A stretch of 64,000 bases of DNA from Eutrigla gurnardus. Taxonomy: Eukaryota > Chordata > Actinopteri > Perciformes > Triglidae. The notes below the pieces were generated by a model. That model was not told the origin of the DNA and ran no database searches. It was given only the letters and a program-made list of their open reading frames with translations. The position numbers and the translations under genes are program-made. Positions 31,851-43,390 of the stretch are shown here, one piece after another (positions within the stretch are counted from its first letter, which is position 1; every line of letters begins with the position of its first letter). The stretch lies in the NCBI GenBank assembly GCA_963514095.1, contig OY741267.1, positions 6,912,048 to 6,976,047 of the forward strand. The letters are read 5' to 3'.

Positions 31851-33015
31851 TTTGGAGCAACAACAACACGATACTGCACAACATCCACTAGAGGGAGTCA
31901 CACACTGTCTGTCTATGTGAACCAAACTTCATCACAATTGAGTGTTACAGCAAATACTCTGACATCTAGAAGAGCTCAGATCAAACTTTGGTCAACCATT
32001 ATTTTTGGGCTCTTACATATTCATAACTGACGAAATATGGAACATTTTAATGTAACTATACACTTGAGTAAATACCCAGCATCCCAATACATATGATTAT
32101 CATATGTAATAGTTTGTCACTATATTTACTGTTATATTTAAATCCACTGTTTACTATAAATCTCCATTAACTGTTTTCCATTGATTTTGTCCTTATCTTT
32201 GTAAAAGAAGTTTCTATGATGTTCTGTCAGGATGTGATTCCATCCAACATCAGAGGCTTCCACTAAAGTTGTTCTCTCTGTTTAATCCTTAAACGTTACA
32301 TTACATTCATGTGACTCAGACTTTTAATCAAAGTGATTTACAGTAACTGCCTTCAACCATGTGGATAGAACCTGCTAAAGAGTTTCTGTAGACTTTCTTC
32401 TGTCCTGATGTCAATGGGGAACACGTTGCACCATTGTGGAGCCAGGACGGCTAAAAGTGAAACTGGTTCACACACAGTTTGAACCACAGGAATATACTTA
32501 AATGAAAACACATAGAATGATCACTGATTGCTGTTTCTTTGAATGTTGACTGTATTCTTCAGTCATTGTCCAATTTCAACAGATCAGACTTCCCCATACA
32601 TGTGTTTTGTGGACTTGCAGAAGGCTCATGACCTGGTTCCCCATGCAGACCTGTGGAGATACTGTGGGAGTATTCAGGTACCAGGGTTGTTACACTGTTC
32701 ACGTAGCTAACGAAAAGTAACGGCCTATCATTCATATATAACCCACGTAATCCAGATAATCATGAACCAGGACACATAAAGTCCACATCAGGAGGTCAAG
32801 GTGCAGAAGTGGGTCCAAACACATAGGACTTTTACCCAGGAGACCACAGTGTGTGTCATGTGTGAAACCAGAGGTCCATGTTGACTTCTTTGTTACATAA
32901 CTTCCATACTTTAGTAACATCAGTTCCATAGTTATTTGAACCCAAACCATGATCTTTGGCTCAACCTCACCAAGTAGTTTTGTTGACTCAGCAAGTTCTG
33001 CACTGCAGGGTCTTG
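31851..33015 (+). repeat. V 3' flank and duplicated spacer block
   Basis: 32130-32735 recurs at about 41190-41511 plus 43151-43390, and 32085-32290 recurs at 55928-56121. Within it, 32583-32690 encodes a LINE RT scrap (CFVDLQKAHDLVPHADLW). No functional gene is seen. Confidence 0.65.
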
Positions 33016-33390
33016 TACAGGTGTACTGGTTGCTCATGTTGCTGGACAATGGTAAGAAAACACAGGGAAATGACAAAATAACCTGTTTAAAATATTATAC
33101 AAACCACTGTATGAGGATATGTTGCCTGAGTAATGAAGCGAGTTACAAGTTATTTTTCAGATTCAAAATGAGCAAAGGCTGATTCTCTGGACACACACTG
33201 ACATTGAACTCAACCAATGAGATGGAGCAGAAATGTTTGAGGAAGTCAAATCTCTTGAGAAAGACTGTGCAGCAGAGAGCCTGTTTAGTTAGTTAATTCT
33301 ACTGCAGAGGAAGAACACTACTCATCTGCTGTCTGTTTGGCTTTAACAACTCCAAAGACATGTTGCTTTACCTCTTTTTACCTTTCTTTG
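33016..33390 (+). repeat. Segmental duplication block, copy B, with a cut leader exon
   Basis: This matches 62-446. The leader ATG is at 33360, but the exon is cut at 33390, where IS630-like sequence begins. Seven bases plus the splice donor that are present at 440-448 are lost. Confidence 0.7.
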
Positions 33391-33507
33391 CACACAGCTG
33401 ATTTATGTTGGGTAAAGTCAGACTTAGACTCTATTACATTGGCACTTATATAAAAGGAGGACTTTGAGGAGTGATGTTTTTGGAAACAGAAAAAGACAAA
33501 CACTGTA

Positions 33508-35292
33508 ATGGCTGGACGGGGAAGAGTAAGTGCAAGGGGCCCAGGGAGAAGAGCAGGAGCAGTGAGAGGAGCAGTGAGAGGAGCAGGAGCAGTGAGAGGA
33601 GCAGTGAGAGGAGCAGGAGCAGTGAGAGGAGCAGTGAGAGGCGCAGTGAGAGGAGCAGGAGCAGTGAGAGGAGCAGTGAGAGGAGCAGTGAGAGGAGCAG
33701 GAGCAGTGAGAGGAGCAGTGAGAGGAGCAGGAGCAGTGAGAGGAGCAGTGAGAGGAGCAGTGAGAGGAGCAGGAGCAGTGAGAGGAGCAGTGAGAGGAGC
33801 AGGAGCAGTGAGAGGAGCAGGAGCAGTGAGAGGAGCAGTGAGAGGAGCAGTGAGAGGAGCAGGAGCAGTGAGAGGAGCAGTGAGAGGAGCAGGAGCAGTG
33901 AGAGGAGCAGTGAGAGGAGCAGTGAGAGGAGCAGGGTAGAGGTGTAAGAATGCGTGGTGCTGGTATTCCAAGGCCTGCAAGAACAGCAGTCAGTGATGGA
34001 ATTCGTGCCACTATCATTGACCATGTAATCAACCACGGTCTTTCACTAAGACAGGCTGGTGAAAGAGTGCAGCCCAATTTGAGGCGTTCAACGGTTGCCG
34101 CCATTATACGCATCTTTCAACAAACCAACAGGTAAGTATTGCATTTTACATGGATTGTTTTTTATTCTCACTTGATAGTCAATAAGGCCATACAGTAATG
34201 CATATGTTGATTTTTTTTGTCCCTCTACAGAATGCAACGTCTTCCTCCCTCTGGGGAAATAGGAAAACTCCTCAATAATGATCAAGAGCTTGCCATTGTA
34301 GAAATGGTTGTTGCAAATAATGCAATAAAACTGTATGAAATTCAAACTACAATTGTGGAGGACCATGAGATATTTGACAATATCAATAGCATCAGCCTCA
34401 CAACCATTACGTGGACATTGGCCAAACACAGAGTGCGGATGAAGCAGCTCTACACTGTTCCCTTTGAGAGGAACCGTGAGAGAGTCAAGGAGCTACGACG
34501 ACAATATGTCCAGGTATAGTTTATATTCAATTCAATGTCTATAAGCTTTGCACTTTGCAAGTAGGTAACCTACACAGTAATAGGTTACAGTACAGTATGG
34601 TATACAGTAATGACATGATTTACATAAACTTTGTTTCAGAGAGTTATGGAATTGGAGGCCGACCAGTCCCCTCATGAATCATATACATAGATGAGGCTGG
34701 ATTCAACCTGGCCAAAAGGCGTCGACGTGGACGAAATGTCATTGGAAAAAGGGCCACAGTTGATGTGCCAGGACAGAGAGGGGCAAACATTACCATGTGT
34801 GCAGCAATTGCAAAAGCAGGATTACTCCTTCACAGATGTCAGCTTGGACCCTACAATACCGAGCACCTCCTTGCCTTTCTCAATGATCTCCACCAGCGCC
34901 TGGTTCCACAGCAGGATCAGGAGGGTGAAAACATAAGGACCTTTGTAATCACCTGGAACAATGTGGCTTTCCATCATTCACAAGCAATAACAACATGGTT
35001 TGAAGTCCACCCAAGACTGGTACGTCTCTTCCTTCCACCCTATTCACCTTTCCTCAACCCCATAGAGGAGTTCTCTTCTGCATGGAGGTGGAAGGTGTAT
35101 GAACATCAGCCACATGACCAGATGTCCCTCCTTGAAGCCATGGATGCTGGCTGCAGGGACATCACAGTTGATGATTGCCAAGGATGGATCCGACATACCA
35201 AGCGGTTTTATCCCAGGTGCATCGCCTTGGATAATATCAGATGTGATGTTGATGAAAACATGTGGTCTAACCCTGAAGAGCGCAGAGATTAG
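33508..35292 (+). pseudogene. IS630/Tc1-like DDE transposase, three exons, inactive
   Basis: Exon 1 begins MAGRGRVSARGPGRR and runs through an RG-rich repeat. A repeat-length shift puts the helix-turn-helix (ATIIDHVINHGLSLRQAGERV, 33985-34050) in another frame. Exon 1 ends at g|gtaag (34131), exon 2 is 34231-34513 and exon 3 starts about 34640. A second frameshift lies near 34678 (before YIDEAGFNLAKRRRRG). The DDE core shows the first D (YIDEAGFN) and the final E (LNPIEEFSSAW), but the middle D is asparagine (TWNNVAFHH, where the family has W-D-N). The enzyme is dead by shift and by active-site change. Confidence 0.8.
33545..33938. repeat. Imperfect 12/18-bp repeat (agcagtgagagg)
   Basis: Arrays of gcagtgagagga with interspersed gcagga units. 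They encode alternating RGAV and RGAG on the + strand. They also create long artificial serine/leucine-rich frames in the other five frames. Confidence 0.9.
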
Positions 35293-35935
35293 ATACAGTC
35301 ATTTTGTGTTTTTTGCTGTTTGTTTTTGTTGTTGTTCAGAATGCTCTTGTGTGTTTCATGGATATTTTGTTCACTGTAAACAATACTGTAAAACTGTTTC
35401 TGTTCTATGTAAACAGTATTTCTACTGTACCTCCTGCAGTAAACAGTAAAGGAAAATAAACTGGTTTGCGTTTTACTGGAATGCTTTTGAATGTGAACAT
35501 TACATGTAGACATACAGTTCCCAACCAAGACATTTAGTGTAAAAACGGTAGATTGCACGTTTTACATGCAAATACCTGTAAAACTGAAACATAAAAGTCC
35601 ATGCAGGTTTTGTAATGTCAACAAAGGCCAGTATTTTGAAACCTGGTGTACTTTGATTGACTGCATGTACCTTGTGAAGTGAAAACAAGTGTTATTCTTT
35701 GACAGAATAATTTCATTTTGAGTCAGATTTCCAGTGTTTTGGTAAAGTTAGTGTGTGCAGAGAAAGATGTGTTCTATTTTGAAATAAAGAGTTAGTATAT
35801 ATTTAACAAAATGTGTTTTTGAGAAGAAAATGATCCATTTGGCCAACTGTGTTTTGTAGGAGTGAGTCTGTGTTAAGAGTTTAGAAAAAGTATCTGAAGT
35901 ATGGGGAAGCACTTGTTAGCGACTGAAAAAAACTG

Positions 35936-36289
35936 TAATGCACCAGTCACTTTACATTTACTCGTTTGTAGGGATTGATTCAATCAATGCAGAATTACTA
36001 TCTTGTTTCACATCTAATTATTAAAACAATACTTCACATTGAGGAGCAGCAGGTTTAGGTTTTCTGGGGAAAATATTTAACACTGAGCTTTTCTGTCATC
36101 ATCAGCTGATTTAATTTGTATCATCACAACATCATTTTGCCTCGACTCTAAGATATAAAGTAGGTCTTTCTGGTGTTTGTGGACCGTTAAATGGTGATCC
36201 ATCATCACAAGTAACATTTTGTAAGTTCTGTTATAAATACCAGACAAATAAACACCTCCCACCTCCAGCTGGTACAACATGCTGCTACT
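35936..36289. other. Intergenic, V distal flank
   Basis: No gene is seen. From about 36200 the sequence is shared with 48177-48266 upstream of another V gene. Confidence 0.5.
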
Positions 36290-36458
36290 AGTCTGTTAAC
36301 CAGGAGGAAGAGTAACTGAGAGAAGTGAGAATACAGATCTAAGAGGAGATGAGAGATTCAGGGAGGAGCTAAGATGTTACTGAACTATAGAAGAGAGAGG
36401 AACTTCTAGATTCAACAGAGTTCAACACCAAAAACCATCAACATTACCTTCATTCAAC

Positions 36459-36887
36459 ATGATGTCATCAGACTGTTTACTTTCCCTCCTGTTCATTTCC
36501 ATTCTAAGAGGTAAGATTCTATGTGAAATAGTTCAATTCCAATATTATTTGAATGTGATCCATTAACTGAGTCTTTTGAGTTTTCTCTCCTTTAGGTGTC
36601 AGCTGTGAAGAACTCAGTCCAGCCAAGAATGAAGAGTCCAGTTTAGAAGACAGCACTGTTACTCTGTCCTACAAATACTCCAAACTGTCACCTGGTGATT
36701 ATTTCTTCTGGTATCGACAATATCCAGGAAAACCACCAGAGTTCATCATCTCCCATTTAGAAACAGGACGAATATTAAAGAGTCAAAAACCTGAACTGAA
36801 GATTAAAGTGGATCAAAACCAAATCAACATGAGCATCTCGTCTGCTGCAGTGACAGACTCTGCTGTGTACTACTGTGCTGTGAGGCC
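36459..36887 (+). CDS. TCR alpha/delta V gene, MMSSDC family, second copy
   Basis: Leader exon 36459-36510 and V exon 36596-36887, open frame. It reads GVSCEELSP, TLSYKYSK (tyrosine in place of the first cysteine), YFFWYRQYPGKPPEF and DSAVYYCAVRP. The first and second hypervariable loops differ from 7890 (KLSPGDYF; HLETGRILKSQ), while the frameworks match. The 5' block, splice sites and RSS are intact, so it should be usable. Confidence 0.9.
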
Positions 36888-36925
36888 CACAGTGACAGGA
36901 AACACCAAAACTCTGTACAAAAACC
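36888..36925 (+). promoter_or_regulatory. V RSS, 22-bp spacer
   Basis: Heptamer 36888-36894, nonamer 36917-36925, both consensus. Confidence 0.92.
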
Positions 36926-37410
36926 TTCAGAGCAAAGACAAACAATACTGGACAACATCCACTAGAGGGAGTCACACACTGTTACACTGCAATAGTATGT
37001 GATGATAGTATATAGTCCAGATAGTTTTCACTCATGAGACACCGTTGTGATGAAGGCCTTTAGAAATGATACTACTTTGACATATGATACTAATAAACCA
37101 TCAACACTACCTTATTTAACAAGCTGTCACTGCACCATTGTGGGTTTCTCTACTGTTTCTTTACATTCAAACACGTATGTTAGAACATGTGAGGCCCACA
37201 CTGACGAGCTCCTGGAAGCCTTTTCCCCACACTGTTGTAGTGAACCTTTGACCTCCACTAGAGGGCAGCATTATGAAGTAGGCGGTGCACTTCTTCTGCA
37301 CGGTGTTCAACCATTCAGTCAATAAGAAGTGCTGCTGTGAAGAAGAGAACAATTGTGTGAATGTTGAACATCAGCTACTTTCTCCTGTTGATTTAAACCT
37401 TGTTGTAGAG
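36926..37410 (+). repeat. Spacer between V genes with relic leader (37121)
   Basis: Nearly identical to about 1888-2302. A relic leader with AAG in place of ATG lies at 37121-37174. Confidence 0.65.
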
Positions 37411-37938
37411 ATGGAACGTTGGCTGTGGATTATTCTTGCTGCTCTGTTCTTTGGTAAGATATTAACAACAACATGTTTGATATTTCCTAAAGATTTACAT
37501 CAAGTGGAGTTCAGAGCAGGACTCTCTGAACAGTTGGGCTGATTCTGTCCACAGAGTAACACTGTACAGTTGACATTTCCACTCCTCCTGTCAGCCTCAT
37601 GAACAATGTTAATGGCTTCATTTTCTCTCCTTTTCCAGGACTGATAGCTGGAGACACAATCTATCCTGTAGAAGATGAAGTCAATAAAAGAGAGGGAGAA
37701 TCTGTCTCACTCAGATGTAACTATGAGACAACATCAGAAATGGTTCGGCTTTCCTGGTACAGACATCATTCTGACCTCCAGGCACCTCAGTTTATACTCT
37801 GGAAAGGAGCAAGAAGTGAAACAGGCAAACGTATTCCTGATAATCGATATACATCTGAAACATCGAGAGAGTCAACTAAACTGACCATAAATAATCTAAC
37901 CCTGGCAGACACAGCTCTCTACTACTGTGCTGTAGAAA
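37411..37938 (+). CDS. TCR alpha/delta V gene, MERWL family
   Basis: The leader exon 37411-37453 (MERWLWIILAALFF) and V exon 37639-37938 give an open frame: IYPVEDEVNKREGESVSLRC with the first cysteine, VRLSWYRHHSD with the tryptophan, LTINNLTLADTALYYC with the second cysteine, then AVET. This is the intact sister of the pseudogene at 2303. It is the only V here whose RSS has a 23-base rather than 22-base spacer. Confidence 0.92.
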
Positions 37939-37977
37939 CACAGTGATACAAAGTGTGGAAGAGGCTGTACAAAAAGC
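37939..37977 (+). promoter_or_regulatory. V RSS, 23-bp spacer
   Basis: Heptamer CACAGTG (37939-37945), 23-base spacer unrelated to the others, nonamer ACAAAAAGC (37969-37977), with one change from consensus. Confidence 0.9.
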
Positions 37978-38990
37978 TGAACTCAGATATCTGACTACTC
38001 TTCAAAGAGGAGGGAAGTGGTATTGAAACCCCAGCTTCATATCAGATATCAGACTCTGATCATTCCTGTTTCATCAGAGTCACTGTGGTTACAGCTGCTC
38101 ATGAAACACTGTAGGAGGATTCACATGAGCACCGAATCCACATCAGTGCCAAACCACCTGTATGATGGTTCAAACACAAGACTATTTTACAGACTAAATG
38201 GTTCAGTTTGAATAACAAACATGTTAGGAAGAGTCGTGCATCAAGTTCAGGTGTGTAGTCTGCTCAGTTGTCCCAAGAAAGGTTATTCCAGGGTGCTGGA
38301 AAGGAGGCTCTGATCCAGGATCAGACCTCAGATACAGGAGGAGATATTCATATTCTGTCTTGGCCGTGGATCAGTGGATCAGCTCTTTACCCTTGCTGGT
38401 CTGTTGGAGCGGCCATGGGAGTTTTCCCATCCAGTGTGCATGTGTTTTGTGGACTTGGAGTAGGCTTAGGACCGTGTTCCGGTGGGAGTCCTGTGGGGGG
38501 TACTACAGGAATATGGGGTACCGGGGTCGTTGCTATGAGCCATGCGGTCCTTGAATAACCAAAGTGAGACTTGTGTCCGTATACTTGTCAAAAGGTCAAA
38601 GACATTCCCAGTGTGTGTTGGCCTCCGCCAGGGTTGTCACTTGTTATAGAAGCTGTTTGGGATCTTCATAGACAGGATCTCAAGGCCCAGCCGGGGGAAG
38701 GGGTGTGTCGGTGATGTGGTTCTGTTGGCTCCTTCAGAACGTGACCTTAAGGAAGCTCTGAGGTGGTTTGCAGCTCAGTGTGAATGAGTCAGTGCCTCCA
38801 AGTCTAGGACCATGGTTCTCTGCAGGAGAACTGTGGAGTCACTATGTGAGTCACTGCCCCAAGTAAGGGAGCTCAAGTATCTCAGGCTGTTTTGCACAAG
38901 TGAAGATCGAGGACCGGGGGCCATTTCTAACTGGGAAAAGGCCCCCGGGTAGGCTTCAATGAACTTATACAGGTTTGACCCCCACAACAC
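37978..38990 (+). pseudogene. V 3' flank and LINE reverse-transcriptase remnant
   Basis: From about 38270 to 38980 scattered pieces match a LINE RT: a 'catgtgttttgtggacttg' palm segment as at 32600, and later FCxS-type C-terminal pieces around 'ggagctcaagtatctcagg'. Many stops and shifts are present. No functional gene. Confidence 0.5.
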
Positions 38991-39238
38991 TTAGAATCTC
39001 TGTACAGTTTGCTGTTTGGATTTTTCTGCAGATTCCTCCTTCAGTCTGACCTTCTAGAATGATGATGTTGATGATGATGATGATGATGATGAAGAAGACT
39101 GCAGCATCTCCATCATTTCTGAAGCTTCCATCAGCCTGAATGCAAACAGACTCCAGCAGGAGGAGGAGCTAAGGCTTCATGTAGAAACTGAAGAGCTGCT
39201 GTGTTCTCTCTATTGTTCCTTCAGAACTAGTGAAGATA
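38991..39238 (+). promoter_or_regulatory. 5' flank of singleton V gene, with GAT repeat
   Basis: A GAT microsatellite (39060-39095) precedes 'aggaggaggagctaagg', which echoes the 'gaggagctaagatg' motif of the MMSSDC promoter block. It probably includes the V promoter. Confidence 0.4.
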
Positions 39239-39671
39239 ATGCAGCTCTTTTTAGTTTGGATGATGATGTTCACTTTTCATACTGGTAAGTCAACTTTAAC
39301 AAGAGAAGTTGAATGTTGTCATGAACCTTTTAATACCATTAAACTCAGTTTAAAGAAATACAAATGTGATGATGAATGATATCTTTGTTCTTTTCAGGAT
39401 CCTCTGAGGATTTAGTGAAACCGTTGAAAGATGTAATGCTGGCTTTGGAGGGAGACGATGTGACTCTCTCCTGCAACTATACAGGCTCTGTAGATAACCT
39501 CTACTGGTATCAACAGAAGTCCAGTTCATCTCCACAGCTTCTCATCAGGGAATATTCAGAGGAAGTTCCAAGGTTGTCTTTAATACAAAACAAACCATCT
39601 AAAGAGTTTCATCTGGGCATCTCGTCTGCTGCAGTGACAGACTCTGCTGTGTACTACTGTGCTGTGAGGCC
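39239..39671 (+). CDS. TCR alpha/delta V gene, singleton family
   Basis: The leader exon 39239-39284 (MQLFLVWMMMFTFHT) and V exon 39398-39671 give an open frame: DVTLSCNYT with the first cysteine, LYWYQQKSSSSPQLL with the tryptophan, and ISSAAVTDSAVYYC with the second cysteine, then AVRP. The first two-thirds differs from all other V genes here. The last ~95 bases through the RSS are nearly identical to the MMSSDC family, pointing to gene conversion. Confidence 0.92.
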
Positions 39672-39709
39672 CACAGTGACAGGAAACACCAAAACTCTGT
39701 ACAAAAACC
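39672..39709 (+). promoter_or_regulatory. V RSS, 22-bp spacer
   Basis: Heptamer 39672-39678, nonamer 39701-39709. The spacer is identical to that of the MMSSDC family. Confidence 0.92.
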
Positions 39710-39838
39710 TTTGGATCAAAGACAACGCAATACTGCACAACATCCACTAGAGGGAGTCACACACTGTTAAATTCAATAGTATTGGTTGATAACATATATT
39801 CCAGATACTTTTCACTCATGAGACACTCATTAGAAACA

Positions 39839-41190
39839 GTGTTGGGCAAGTTACTTCAAAAGCGTAATGCATTATTTATGACTTGTTACTGTCATTTCAA
39901 AGTAATTAGTTACATTACAATATTACTGTCTTTGAATTGTAAGGCATTACACTACTTTTACATTACTTTTGCATTACTTTTCGCCAAAATAAAAGGAAAT
40001 ATGGATTCTGTGTTGTCAATAGATCTTCTTGTGTTCAATACAGCTCATTACACAGCAGGATGGGATGTTTTTCGCTTCAAAATAAAAGAACGAAAACGGA
40101 AAACGACTCGTTAACTGATATTAGATATTGCGTTCATGAATGGGATTCCGGGATGAAATAACAGTGCCATTTGTCATTCCAGATGTTAGCGTACGTCTTT
40201 TTTAATTACCCGGAAGGCGCTGTGTTATGCTGCGAAATTACCTGAAAGCCTACTTTGAGACATTTAGGGGAGCTCTAAAACACTGTTCATAAACGCTCTG
40301 ACAGCGTCTGACGCTCGCGTTTTGAAGTAAACCTACTGTTTTAAACTCGCACCAAAAGCGTTATGACGCGGACATAAAAGCGGTTAAAAACCGACGGGGA
40401 GAATCGGAGCCTCCGCCTCTTCGCCGCCGCCCCTCAGCTGTTGATCCTCGGTGTGACTGCCGGGGTCGGCTGCGCTCTGACCGACCGGGAGCCGCTCCGT
40501 GAGTCGGTGTCCAGCTCATGGAGCCTGCTAACAACAGCGCTTAATTAACACAGTGTAGAGTTACACGGACCGGCTTTCACACTTTTCCAAAAGTGGAGCG
40601 TATGCACAGGCATGTGCAGGGGAGGGGGGGGCGGAGGGTGCTGGAGCACCTGCCCCTTGATGCCCAAAGTGCCCTTTTGTCAAAGTGATTCCCCCCCCCC
40701 TAAGAGTGTGTGTGTGTGTCTGTGTGGCCCCACATAATAAATAAAACAAAATAATAATCATTTAGATCTACCTTGGTCGGTCACATGATCCACAACGTGC
40801 CTTCCTCTGCCTGCCCTGACGTGCCCAGACATGCCCTGCTGCTGAACGCTAAGCTGCTGGAGACGGCCACTGCTAGTCTCTCGAAACCTCACTTTTTGAC
40901 AGACAGGGAGTAAACAACTGGTCCGGTGAGTAGGTTTGCAGCGGTATTCCTTTGTGCACGGTGTATTCTTGCAAGATGACTGACGAAGTGAAGTGAGCAA
41001 TGAGCATCCTCTGTGTCGTCCAACTCTGCACACTCACCTCTCACAAGTTAGAGCCGTTAGTTAACCACACACAGCCTGCTGTGGGGGAAAAGTATGTCAG
41101 GCTTTTTTTAGTTTCTGTACGTTTCTCTTGTCATGAGCAAAGTGCATTAGACAGATATCATGTGTTATTTTACTGTCACGCTGTTTTCTC
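39839..41190. mobile_element. hAT-like end and associated sequence
   Basis: The start cagtgttgggcaagttactt is the common left end of fish hAT-type repeats and interrupts the V flank after 'cattagaaa'. No transposase is seen. 40380-40540 is strikingly CpG-rich and could be an old promoter. The right end was not found nearby; a matching inverted end lies at 51594. Confidence 0.4.
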
Positions 41191-41511
41191 CTATATCTCC
41201 ATTAACTGTTTTTAATTGATTTTGTCCTTATCTTTGTAAAAGAAGTTTCTATGATGTTCTGTCAGGATGTGATTCCATCCAACATCAGAGGCCTCCACTA
41301 AAGTTGTTCTCTCTGTTTAATCCTTAAACGTTACATTACATTCATGTGACTCAGACTTTTAATCAAAGTGATTTACAGTAAAGAGTTTCTGTAGACTTTC
41401 TTCTGTCCTGATGTCAATGGGGAACACGTTGCACCATTGTGGAGCCAGGACGGCTAAAAGTGAAACTGGTTCACACACAGTTTGAACCACAGGAATATAC
41501 TTAAATGAAAA
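41191..41511 (+). repeat. Duplicated spacer block, copy 2 (left part)
   Basis: Matches 32150-32497 with one internal deletion. Interrupted at AAAA (41508-41511). Confidence 0.75.
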
Positions 41512-42385
41512 TGTAACCCACCTGATAGGTAAGAACACTGGGCCAGAATACTCTAGACTCATATGAGGGAGTGATGAAGAATAGGATTAGACACCGATTG
41601 AGTAAAGGAGACACACAGAGGTAAGTTTAGCAATGCAGTGTATTAACACATGAACAATAAACACATTTACAATATATGGCCGGCCTTCAGTTCGTTTTCT
41701 TTTAAAGTGTCTCTTTAAATTGGGTGCACCCTTAAAAAAATAAAATAAATTGTCTCTTGTTCTCCAAGGAAAGGAAAAAATAAAGATTGTTCCTTTAAGT
41801 CTTTCTGAGTCTTTCTCAGTCCTACCACACCGACAGGACGACGGACGAAGAAGAGAGGGTCCTCTTCAGCTCCAATCCAGATGTTCACACGGTTAGCTCG
41901 CCATCTCCCTTCTGGGGAGAGAATCCAGAATCCAGGGTATCCAAAAAACCCAGCCTGTATAGCACAACAGGGCTTAGTTAATCTATTCACTTCTTTTTTA
42001 ACTGTACAGTTTCTATTTTCTAAGTATAATCAATTTCACTGTGCAATGTAACTTTTCACTGTTAACTTGTTACAAGATAACTTCTACATTACAGTGTTAG
42101 CATATGAATTGTTAACTTCACTGTTTTTAATGAAACCAAAATCATGAAATGACTGATAAACAATCAAAAATACACATGTAAATGATTTTAAACCACTCAC
42201 AATTAAACAATAAATACCCACACTGGATTAAAGTGAGTAAAATAATGTAATCTTGTAATATTCTGTGCTTATGTGCAACAGCACTATATTACACAAAAGA
42301 ATTAAGCATCTCATAACCCATGACTCAGCTTAATAATGTCTCTTTACATTCACACAATGCAAATAACAGGCACACGTACTCTTTT

Positions 42386-42462
<77 letters not shown>

Positions 42463-43150
42463 CACGCGCACACACCTGCGCACACACGCGGTTTCTCTCA
42501 TCACAAGAAAGTAAACAACAACAACAGGTGAGCTAATGCTACAGCTCGGTGGCTAACACACCACGAGGATATGCTAACTCACGGAGCTAACTGCTAACTA
42601 CCCACACTTCACAGCACTCACCGGGAAAATAAAAGAATGAACACAGGTAAAGTTCCCAGGGTCGCTTCTCCGTGGTCCACCAGACGCTCAGGTATCGGCC
42701 CAAACGGTTCCTTTTCCTCCACAGTTCCTCAATATGTGCGTTATCAAGTATTTTTTCTGACTTTTCCACTCCGACTTCTGTGTCTCGGTGCTCGTCCTGC
42801 CGCCGCTCGGTGCTGTGCGTGTATCACTGCGCGTCTCACTAACCCGCAGCAAGGGGGCGGGACATGACCCGATCTCTCCAATTGTAATTCAACTTCACCT
42901 CTATGAGCGAATTAAAGCTAGTGCAAGCGAAAATAGACCTCTGGGATAAAATAAATAAATAAATAAAATACAGGATGAAATAAAGACTACAATTATTAAT
43001 TAAATGAAAATTATGCTCAATGAAAGGAAAATATAAAAATAAAATATTTCTAACTGTTTTTTCTCTTTTTCAGGTAGGTAACAGGTAGGTTCTTTTTCTC
43101 ATTTTTTCAGGTTACATACTAACATACATCTCTTTTTTCAACAGGTTACA
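41512..43150. mobile_element. Solo LTR-like insertion (1639 bp) with empty-site proof
   Basis: The ends are TGTAACCC and GGTTACA. The sister copy of the host block (32460-32520) lacks it and shows the uninterrupted 'aaatgaaaacacatag', so AAAA was duplicated. The interior holds a CA microsatellite (42389-42460) and no retroelement genes. A large solo LTR is the simplest reading. Confidence 0.65.
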
Positions 43151-43390
43151 AAAACACATAGAATGATCACTGATTGCTGTTTATCTTTATGTTGACTGTA
43201 TTCTTCAGTCATGGTCCAATTTCAGCAGATCAGACTTCCCCATACATGTGTTTTGTGGACTTGCAGAAGGCTCATGACCTGGTTCCCCATGCAGACCTGT
43301 GGAGATACTGTGGGAGTATTCAGGTACCAGGGTTGTTACACTGTTCACGTACCTACGAAAAGTAACGACCTATCATTCATATATAACCAC
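43151..43390 (+). repeat. Duplicated spacer block, copy 2 (right part)
   Basis: Resumes the match to 32494-32735, including the LINE RT scrap at about 43240-43325. Confidence 0.75.

Larger units (their letters stand above)
33391..35935 (+). mobile_element. Tc1/IS630-like transposon, 5'-truncated
   Basis: The right end (…gactgaaaaaaactg|ta, 35935) matches the left inverted repeat of the element at 3037. The left ~360 bases that exist in that copy are missing here. It contains the transposase gene in three exons plus the long 3' UTR shared with 3520-4010. Confidence 0.75.

Noticed and set aside
32940..33182. Small + strand frame with LVQVYWLLMLLDNG, repeated at 60-248
   Set aside because: It lies in the duplicated V spacer with no domain or splice context. 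Both copies reflect segmental duplication and diverge without frame preservation.
33378..34113. Long - strand frames rich in LTAP, SSHC or SLLL
   Set aside because: Products of the gcagtgagagga repeat read backwards. The + strand transposase explains the region.
40758..41215. Overlapping 71- and 91-codon frames in the hAT-like region
   Set aside because: No domain, no support on either strand, and no similarity to hAT transposases.
42320..42536. Threonine-histidine repeat frame
   Set aside because: It is only a CA microsatellite.
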